This document shows positions 34,418 through 39,601 of a stretch of 39,601 bases of DNA, in pieces. The stretch is from Gemmatales bacterium (GTDB taxonomy: Bacteria; Planctomycetota; Planctomycetia; Gemmatales; HRBIN36). The notes under the pieces are model-generated. The model saw only the letters and a program-made list of their open reading frames with translations, was not told the DNA's origin and did no database searches. Within the stretch, counting starts at the first letter, position 1, and each line of letters starts with the position of its first letter. Both the position numbers and the translations under genes were made by a program. The DNA lies in assembly GCA_025055835.1 (NCBI GenBank), contig JANWWR010000079.1:1-39601 (forward strand). Direction: 5' to 3'.

Positions 34418-34460
34418 AAAAAAATCGGGCCGCAGGTTGTCGCCCATCAACCCACGGCCC
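34418..34460 (-). terminator. Rho-independent terminator on the minus strand
   Basis: GGGCCG/CGGCCC (34427-34432 with 34455-34460) and GGTTG/CAACC (34435-34439 with 34448-34452) form one stem with a 2x2 internal loop and an eight-base loop. Read on the minus strand the stem is followed by GATTTTTTTG. It would end transcripts of the outer membrane protein gene, 154 bases beyond its stop. Confidence 0.65.
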
Positions 34461-34470
34461 TATCGCCCAT

Positions 34471-34492
34471 GTGTGCTACCAGCGTAGCACGC
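34471..34492. repeat. Inverted repeat, strong stem-loop
   Basis: GTGCTAC (34473-34479) and GTAGCAC (34484-34490) are exact complements around the loop CAGC, with one G-T and one G-C pair extending the stem. No T run follows on either strand. Confidence 0.6.
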
Positions 34493-34545
34493 TCTTATTA
34501 GTAACCTTTCTTGATCGTGGCGTCAAGAGATTTGGAAAGATTTTT

Positions 34546-34575
34546 GTGAACAATTCTTGATAACGAATTGTTCAC
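34546..34575. repeat. Perfect 11-base inverted repeat
   Basis: GTGAACAATTC (34546-34556) and GAATTGTTCAC (34565-34575) are exact complements around TTGATAAC. It starts 39 bases after the outer membrane protein stop, on the way to the terminator. It is AT-rich compared with its surroundings and could be an RNA stem or a protein-binding site. Confidence 0.65.
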
Positions 34576-34613
34576 TCCAGAGTTTCGGCCGTATCCCTAT
34601 TCCTGCCTTAGGG

Positions 34614-35882
34614 TTAATATCGGAAGATCATGTCGGCTCCAATCCGGTAACTGAGCAGATCGTCCCGGGGGCTGATCGGAAATTCGTAGATGATGCCCGC
34701 TTGGATGTTCTCGGTGATCTTGAAGCGCACGCCTGCCGCCAAGGTCAAGACGTCGTTGCCGGAGACGTTGTTGGCTCCGAAATTGATCAGGTCTTGGCCT
34801 TCGAAGTCCGCACCCGATCGGTTGCCGTTCTTGGTCCAGTGGTACCAATTGAGTTCCACCAACGGGTAGATGCGATCGAAGATGCTGTAGTCCAGGTGCG
34901 CGCTGAGGTAGAACGACTCGCTGCGTTCGTCGCTGAAGCTGAAGCGGTAGCCGAACGTGCTCAACAAGTGAAAGTTGCCGATCTTCTGGCCGACGCTGAT
35001 GTACGGTGTTACACCGCCGTTGCCGGTGTCCTGAAACGCCTTCTGATCCCCTGCCGGGATATTAAAGAACACACCGACGGCGGCAATCGTGTTGGTGCAG
35101 TCGTCCCGGTAGAAGGTGAACTTCGGCCCGAACTGGATCTCCGCAAAGCTCGTCCCGCCCGAAAGTCCCAGCGGACCGGCCTCGTCTGGATTGAACGAGA
35201 TCCCGCCCAATTGATTGAGCACCAAGGACACCCGTTCGTTGAGGGCCAGCCGCGCTTGCAGCCCGAAGAACTGAAGATCGCCGCCACTGAATGCCCGGGT
35301 TGTGCCACTGCCGAGATCGGTGATGGTTCGATATTTCCCCGGGAACCGCTGGTAGATGAACAGCGGCCGCAGTTCGGTCAACGAGCGGGGATCTTCGAAC
35401 AACAGCGGATTGCTCACGGGCGACACGAAGCTGTTGAACGCCTGGTCGCTCATGAACGGCTGCCATTCGACATAGGAGCGGAAGTAATCGCCACTGGGCA
35501 GCGTCGGCATCCAGGAGCCAAGTCCGCCAGCCGGTTCGCCGAGAAAACCGCCTGCGGGAGGGCCTTCGCTGACGACGCCGCAGTTGTACGCTTCCTCGGC
35601 ACTGCCATGACCGAACCCGGAAGCGCGCACGACACGGGGCTGAGCCAGCCCGACCGGCTTCAATGTCTGAAGTGACCCGGACGACGGCCCTGGATTGCTC
35701 AAGTCCGTTGTCTGCCGGGTCGAGATCGCTGTTGTGTCACGTGATGGGATGGGGCGTCCGAGTTGGACCGTGGTTCGGTCTCGTGGAGTTGATCCTGCCG
35801 GGCGCCAGTCTTGCGCATCGGCAGGCGTTCCCGTCACCGCCCCCGCCACGGCCAGGAAGCCCAGGAAAAGCAATCGCCTCAT
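34614..35882 (-). CDS. Outer membrane beta-barrel protein
   Basis: Exported protein of 422 residues. A signal peptide (1-23, ending ADAQ) precedes a low-complexity region (24-100) with short motifs VQLGRP (39-44) and VGLAQP (77-82). From about 165 the sequence alternates amphipathic strands with Tyr/Phe ends and closes with IGADMIFRY, a terminal aromatic residue as expected for Bam-inserted barrels. The middle shows DLQFFGLQARLAL and FAEIQFGPKFTFYRDD. No specific transport substrate can be named. The ATG at 35882 has GAGGA six bases upstream. The upstream minus-strand gene encodes another barrel with the same N-terminal motifs. A terminator and two further stem-loops follow. Confidence 0.85.
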   Translation of the reverse strand: MRRLLFLGFLAVAGAVTGTPADAQDWRPAGSTPRDRTTVQLGRPIPSRDTTAISTRQTTDLSNPGPSSGSLQTLKPVGLAQPRVVRASGFGHGSAEEAYNCGVVSEGPPAGGFLGEPAGGLGSWMPTLPSGDYFRSYVEWQPFMSDQAFNSFVSPVSNPLLFEDPRSLTELRPLFIYQRFPGKYRTITDLGSGTTRAFSGGDLQFFGLQARLALNERVSLVLNQLGGISFNPDEAGPLGLSGGTSFAEIQFGPKFTFYRDDCTNTIAAVGVFFNIPAGDQKAFQDTGNGGVTPYISVGQKIGNFHLLSTFGYRFSFSDERSESFYLSAHLDYSIFDRIYPLVELNWYHWTKNGNRSGADFEGQDLINFGANNVSGNDVLTLAAGVRFKITENIQAGIIYEFPISPRDDLLSYRIGADMIFRY

Positions 35883-36119
35883 GGTGGTCCTCGTCAGTCT
35901 TGAGGTGTGCCGTCGTCCCCACGACGGCCATCGCTAACGAGCCGTCCCTGGCCGACCCCGCGACAGACGGTCCGGGGCATAATCCGGTTTCGACAGCCCG
36001 GGAAGCGAGCATGAGGCAATTCAGCACTTGTAAGGCACTTGCTTCAATTCTCGGCTGGAAGAATCGTTGTTGCCGGGATCCTCCGAAAGGTTGGGAACTT
36101 CTACATCCCAGTCAGTTCA

Positions 36120-37565
36120 TCAGAATTCCAGTCCGAGCACGAGCTTTCCGCCGAACAAGCCCAGATTGGAGGTGTTGTCCGCACTATTGCCAATCAGGCT
36201 TTGTCCGGCAGGCACGATGATGTCGTTGTTGGCGGCATTCCCCGTACCGTACCAGACCTGACCGACCACGGCAGCCTGAACGAAGAATCGGCAGTTCTTG
36301 ATCTGCTTGCACCAGTCCAGACCGAGTTCCAGTTCCGTGACCGGCAACACGTCGGAGCGAGAAGCGGAGGCCGTGGCCAACAGGTTTCCGTTATTCACGA
36401 GGAAGGCGTTCTGCCGACCCGTCCCGAACAGCAACGAGCCACGAGCCGAACCGTACAGGCCCAGGCCCCAAAATCCCAAGTCCCGGCGAGCTTCCACGGC
36501 CAAGGTCGGCCCCGCGCCACGGAAATTATGGCCCGAACTGATGGCGTCGAACGATCCTGATGCCGGGATCTCGAGGTTGTTGTAGTGCTGCGACAGGTGC
36601 GCGTACCGAACGCCACCGGACAGTTGCAGGCTCCAAAGGCCCCAGTTGGATACCTGCGTGGCTTCCAGGTCGATGACCGTGATCTGGAGGCCGCCCTCGA
36701 ACATCAGTTGATCTCCCGCTCCGAGGGAACTGTTCTGAAGGTTCAGCGGAGCCGCCGAACTGATCAGCGACAGGCCATCGTTTTGCAGGAAGATCGTGCT
36801 GGTCTGATCGAACCGCCAGAAGCGAGAGCGTAAGCCAAGACCCGTCGGGCCGACGTAGCTGATGAAGGCATACGGAGCGAATTCCGTGTGGAAACTGAAA
36901 TCCTCCTGATGCTGGCGAAGCACGCCGGTCCCCGTGGAAATCGCATAGGCCGGATTGGATTCCCAGTGGGGATACAGAATGTACACGCCGCCGCCGAACG
37001 ACAGCCCTTTAAGGGGGAGGACCGGTGCCGGAACCCCCGCGAACCAGCCGTCGTCGCCAAACCAGCCATCAAACCATCCTCCCAGCCAACCACTCCAGGC
37101 TCCCGTGTACGACCCAGCAGGGAGTGACGACCCGAGAATTGGTCCGGGAGGCGGAACCGCTGGACCCGGCGGGGTCATCAGCGGTCCTGTCGTGAGTGGG
37201 CCGGCAGGCAACGGAACCTGAGGTCCGACCGGCGTGGGGCTGTGCAGGACCGGAGGCATGTCGTTGTTCTGGGCTCGAATTGTGGTCTTGCCAACAGGCT
37301 GGCTCAAGCCGACCCGATGAATCCCTCGGTCCTCGTTCGCGGTTGTTGGCTTGCCTAAACCAATGGGCAGTGAAGAATTCCCTCGTGCCGCGTCTTGCCT
37401 GAAACCAAGAGGACGGCCGAGTTGCACCGGACTCGGTGAAGCAGACTGCCCTTGGCGTGCGGCTTCTTCCGAAGCCGTCATCCTCTCCCAGGAATTGCCC
37501 CAGACCTGCGAAACGGCCAGGAAGCTTGTGACAGCAGCGATTGTTGCTAGCAGGGGTCGCACCAC
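36120..37565 (-). CDS. BBP7-family outer membrane beta-barrel protein
   Basis: Exported protein of 481 residues. The signal peptide (1-23) is followed by a Pro/Gly-rich region with VQLGRP (47-52), IGLGKP (68-73) and VGLSQP (85-90), then PPGP repeats and a Trp/Gly-rich strip (WSGWLGGWFDGWFGDDGW). The barrel starts near 190 (GGGVYILYPHW) and has GLGLRSRFWRFDQTS, GVRYAHLSQHYN and a final GKLVLGLEF. This matches the BBP7/Lpg1974-type barrels abundant in planctomycetes (family memory). The start is GTG at 37565, or the next GTG, after AAGGAGGAGG, the strongest ribosome site seen here. It is probably an abundant surface protein. The gap to the downstream barrel gene is 237 bases. Confidence 0.87.
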   Translation of the reverse strand: MVRPLLATIAAVTSFLAVSQVWGNSWERMTASEEAARQGQSASPSPVQLGRPLGFRQDAARGNSSLPIGLGKPTTANEDRGIHRVGLSQPVGKTTIRAQNNDMPPVLHSPTPVGPQVPLPAGPLTTGPLMTPPGPAVPPPGPILGSSLPAGSYTGAWSGWLGGWFDGWFGDDGWFAGVPAPVLPLKGLSFGGGVYILYPHWESNPAYAISTGTGVLRQHQEDFSFHTEFAPYAFISYVGPTGLGLRSRFWRFDQTSTIFLQNDGLSLISSAAPLNLQNSSLGAGDQLMFEGGLQITVIDLEATQVSNWGLWSLQLSGGVRYAHLSQHYNNLEIPASGSFDAISSGHNFRGAGPTLAVEARRDLGFWGLGLYGSARGSLLFGTGRQNAFLVNNGNLLATASASRSDVLPVTELELGLDWCKQIKNCRFFVQAAVVGQVWYGTGNAANNDIIVPAGQSLIGNSADNTSNLGLFGGKLVLGLEF

Positions 37566-37910
37566 GGGGGCCTCCTCCTTGATGCCAAAACCCAGGGCAT
37601 GGGATCGGAACGGGTCGGACTTCCTGCCCTGCTTCTTGTGCTTCGACCGATTGACCGCCTGGGTCCAGAGCCAGTTGCGAATTCACTCTGCACCCGGCAT
37701 CCGATCCGGTGCTACATCGGTTAGGATCCCGCCCATCGGCACCCGCAGCGTAACGCCTACCCCACCTACAGGCCTTCTCAGCAAATCGCTCCCTTGCATC
37801 AGGCGGTACGATCGAATGGCCGATTTTTCCGCTATTTGGTGCTTTCTTTGCGCAGCTGACGGAGATATACTGCCGGGTTGGTTTCCAGGGGACGGGGAAA
37901 ATCGGCACGG
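37566..37910. other. 345-base divergent intergenic region
   Basis: It separates the BBP7 gene (minus) from the ComEA-like gene (plus). It contains the strong AAGGAGGAGG ribosome site of the BBP7 gene near its left edge. TATACT occurs at about 37865-37870 on the plus strand but without a good -35. No small gene or RNA was recognised. Confidence 0.5.
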
Positions 37911-38666
37911 ATGTCTGCACCTCGGCTGACTGTCGCTTCCTGGTTCCGCGAATTGCCCGGCTCCCATCGCGTGCAGCTGGCGACAGCATTTTTGCTGGGC
38001 CTGGCCTCTGCCGTTATCGTGCAAACCGCTTGGCAGACGCTGTTCGAACAGCGAACCCCCACGGTCCTTACGTCCCTCCCTGAATCCGCATCAAACCGCG
38101 TCCATCCGCTGGACCTCAACACCGCCACGGCCGAGGAGCTTCAGCATCTTCCCGGCGTCGGAGCGGGTTTGGCCAGTCGGATCGCATCGCATCGGGACAA
38201 ACGCGGCGGATTCACTGATGTCGAGGATTTGCTGGACGTGCCCGGCATCGGGCCGAAACTTCTGGAGCAACTTCGCCCACATGTCTGCATCCGGGTCAAC
38301 GGCTCGTCTCGCGTCCCACCGAAGGCTGCCGGCTCCACGGCAAAGCAGGCATCGCCGACCGAAGAACCATTCAACCCGCCAACCAACTCGCCGGGTCGGC
38401 CCGTGAAGCTGGGAGACTCCGAGCGAGCGGTCGTTGATCTGAACCAGGCCGGGACGGAGGAACTTCAGCGATTGCCAGGTATTGGACCGACCTTGGCTGC
38501 GCGGATCGTTGCCCACCGCGCTGCCGAGGGACCGTTCCACAGTGTCGGCGATCTGCTGCGGGTCCGCGGCATCGGGCCGAAGACCCTGGAGAAGATTCGA
38601 CCGTATGTCCGTGTCGGTTCCGACTTCGCCGATAACCGCCCCGGGAAGGCATCAGATGCACCGTGA
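37911..38666 (+). CDS. Membrane-anchored protein with two ComEA-type helix-hairpin-helix units
   Basis: Protein of 251 residues. A membrane helix (about 23-42) is followed by two copies of the ComEA DNA-binding unit: LDLNTATAEELQHLPGVG to LLDVPGIGPKLLEQLRP, and VDLNQAGTEELQRLPGIG to LLRVRGIGPKTLEKIRP. A Pro/Thr-rich linker of about 50 residues joins them. ComEA holds incoming DNA at the membrane in natural transformation; ordinary ComEA has a single such unit. The ATG at 37911 is chosen over a TTG at 37878. No other competence gene (comEC, pilQ) is in the window, so a role in DNA uptake is only inferred. Confidence 0.88.
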   Translation: MSAPRLTVASWFRELPGSHRVQLATAFLLGLASAVIVQTAWQTLFEQRTPTVLTSLPESASNRVHPLDLNTATAEELQHLPGVGAGLASRIASHRDKRGGFTDVEDLLDVPGIGPKLLEQLRPHVCIRVNGSSRVPPKAAGSTAKQASPTEEPFNPPTNSPGRPVKLGDSERAVVDLNQAGTEELQRLPGIGPTLAARIVAHRAAEGPFHSVGDLLRVRGIGPKTLEKIRPYVRVGSDFADNRPGKASDAP

Positions 38667-38679
38667 GGGAGGTGGGCGC

Positions 38680-38707
38680 TCACGGCGGGCTGACGCCCGC
38701 CGCTCGG
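38680..38707 (+). repeat. REP palindrome, copy 1
   Basis: A 28-base element with the core CGGCGGGCTGACGCCCGCCG, a near-perfect GC-rich hairpin, plus TCA before and CTCGG after. It lies 44 bases upstream of the RAYT start. An identical copy is at 39405-39432 and an inverted one at 39352-39378. Confidence 0.88.
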
Positions 38708-38751
38708 AAAAAAGTGACCGCCGCTCGGGGGCCGGTGATTTGGAGAGAACT

Positions 38752-39381
38752 ATGAGTTCTGAAGTTCTAACCTGGCTTCTAACTTCGACCACCTACGGGA
38801 CTTGGTTGCCCGGTGATCCCCGTGGATTCGTCGGCCGGGTTTGGGATAAAAGGCCAGACGATGCCACGACCGAAACGCATCGGGTCGAACATAACCAGGT
38901 CCATACCCCCTATGACCGAGATATGCCTGGGCTTTATGCTGCTTCCCAGGAGCGGCTCAAAGGCAGACCGATTCTGTTGACGTCGGAACAGGCCCAAGCC
39001 GTGCTCAAGCAGTTTCAAGAGACGGCCGGCTACCGACGCTGGGAACTTCATGCGACCTCGGTCATGGCGAATCACTTCCATCTCGTTGTTACAGCACCAG
39101 AAACCACGCTTACTAAGGATTTGCTGCGGGACTTCAAAAGCTACTCCGCCCGTGTGCTGAACTGCCTCTGGGGTCGGCCTGAGAGCGGAACCTGGTGGAC
39201 AGCGTCTGGTTCGCGCCGACGGCTCCCGACGGAACGGGCCGTCGCGGACGCAATTGCCTATGTTCTGGATCAACCTCGGTTCCTCGCTCGCTGGTTGAAC
39301 CCGCAGTGCGGACAGGTTTCTGACTGGCTTCGGAGCGCTGAGGGCGAATCTCCGAGCGGCGGGCGTCAGCCCGCCGTGTAG
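38752..39381 (+). CDS. REP-associated tyrosine transposase (RAYT, IS200-like)
   Basis: Single-strand DNA transposase of the Y1/HUH group, 209 residues. The metal-binding HUH motif is HFH in MANHFHLVV (about 104-112) and the nucleophilic Tyr is probably in DFKSYSARVLN (about 132). The start MSSEVLTWLLTSTTYGTWLPGD is typical of RAYTs from planctomycetes and related phyla. The ATG at 38752 has GGAGAG six bases upstream. Three REP copies surround the gene, and the last nine or so codons and the stop are formed by the inverted copy. RAYTs are usually single-copy and immobile but mobilise REP elements. The gene appears intact. Confidence 0.92.
   Translation: MSSEVLTWLLTSTTYGTWLPGDPRGFVGRVWDKRPDDATTETHRVEHNQVHTPYDRDMPGLYAASQERLKGRPILLTSEQAQAVLKQFQETAGYRRWELHATSVMANHFHLVVTAPETTLTKDLLRDFKSYSARVLNCLWGRPESGTWWTASGSRRRLPTERAVADAIAYVLDQPRFLARWLNPQCGQVSDWLRSAEGESPSGGRQPAV
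39352..39378 (-). repeat. REP palindrome, copy 2 (inverted, inside the RAYT 3' end)
   Basis: Reverse complement of copies 1 and 3, matching 27 of 28 positions. It encodes the RAYT C-terminus (PSGGRQPAV), and the stop TAG follows at 39379-39381. With copy 3 it forms a head-to-head pair 26 bases apart. Confidence 0.88.
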
Positions 39382-39404
39382 CGGCGGACTATGGCGGGTT
39401 CACC

Positions 39405-39432
39405 TCACGGCGGGCTGACGCCCGCCGCTCGG
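39405..39432 (+). repeat. REP palindrome, copy 3
   Basis: Identical to copy 1 over 28 bases. Paired in opposite orientation with copy 2, as in BIME-type REP doublets. Confidence 0.88.
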
Positions 39433-39557
39433 AAGCGCCCAAGTTGCAGAGTGCCAGGCCGTAGCGCGGTTGGCCAAAGTCCTTGCTTGTCCTGGGGAAT
39501 TGGGAGTACACTACTTTGCTGCGAATCTAGCTCCACTTCGGTGCGGGGGTTGTCACC

Positions 39558-39601
39558 ATGAAATCGCGGATGGGGGTCTTCGGTGCAGTGGTTTTGGGAG
39601 C
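39558..39601 (+). CDS. Start of an exported protein, cut by the window end
   Basis: Only the first 14 codons are present: MKSRMGVFGAVVLG, a positive start followed by a hydrophobic stretch, as in a signal peptide or membrane helix. A G-rich stretch (GCGGGGG) lies about ten bases upstream. TTGCTT and TACACT near 39483-39512 could be a promoter with an 18-base spacer. Nothing can be said about the product. Confidence 0.5.
   Translation, partial: MKSRMGVFGAVVLG

Overview
The window looks like chromosomal DNA of a planctomycete, probably from the Gemmata-like lineage; that placement is inference. It rests on a high-GC genome with dense codirectional blocks, a bacterial methanopterin-type formyltransferase (Ftr), a BBP7-type outer membrane barrel, a YdjY-domain lipoprotein, an HTTM membrane protein and a DUF11-repeat surface protein. 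No rRNA, tRNA, CRISPR array or prophage was seen. The only mobile-type element is a REP-associated transposase (RAYT) at the right end.

Layout. 91-7325 (minus): six closely spaced genes behind one good promoter: TPR protein, CoA-transferase A and B subunits, a heptaheme cytochrome fused to TPRs, a DPP-IV-like S9 peptidase and an EF-hand protein. 7445-7912 (plus): tsaE. 7919-10318 (minus): DUF11 repeat protein. 10563-12056 (plus): MFS transporter. 12098-18535 (minus): hpf, ptsN-like EIIA, ptsH, ptsI, a TIGR03936 (DUF2344) protein and RNase E/G. This is a regulatory PTS without any sugar permease, next to ribosome hibernation and RNA decay factors. 18884-21096 (plus): a duplicated beta-sandwich secreted protein and a DUF2784 membrane protein. 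21338-22314: two convergent tandem-ACT proteins. 22633-26149 (plus): a secreted unknown, then a membrane partner and an HTTM protein with a decayed DCC domain. 26201-27100: ftr. 27092-28622 (minus): ubiX and rfbD. 28775-33545 (plus): acnA, YdjY lipoprotein, thioredoxin-like protein and flavin reductase. 33760-34392: HNH protein. 34614-37565 (minus): two outer membrane barrels with shared N-terminal motifs. 37911-38666: double ComEA-type DNA-binding protein. 38680-39432: RAYT with three REP copies. 39558 onward: the start of a further gene.

Most genes are core metabolism, envelope or regulation. The least ordinary points are an HPr with Asp at the usual regulatory Ser46 position, an RNase E/G whose S1 domain is split by about 220 charged residues, a cysteine-less DCC domain on the HTTM protein, a short motif set shared by two outer membrane proteins, a cluster of three stem-loops after one of them, and a RAYT whose last codons and stop lie in a REP palindrome.

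Functions are read from sequence motifs and family memory. No database search was run.
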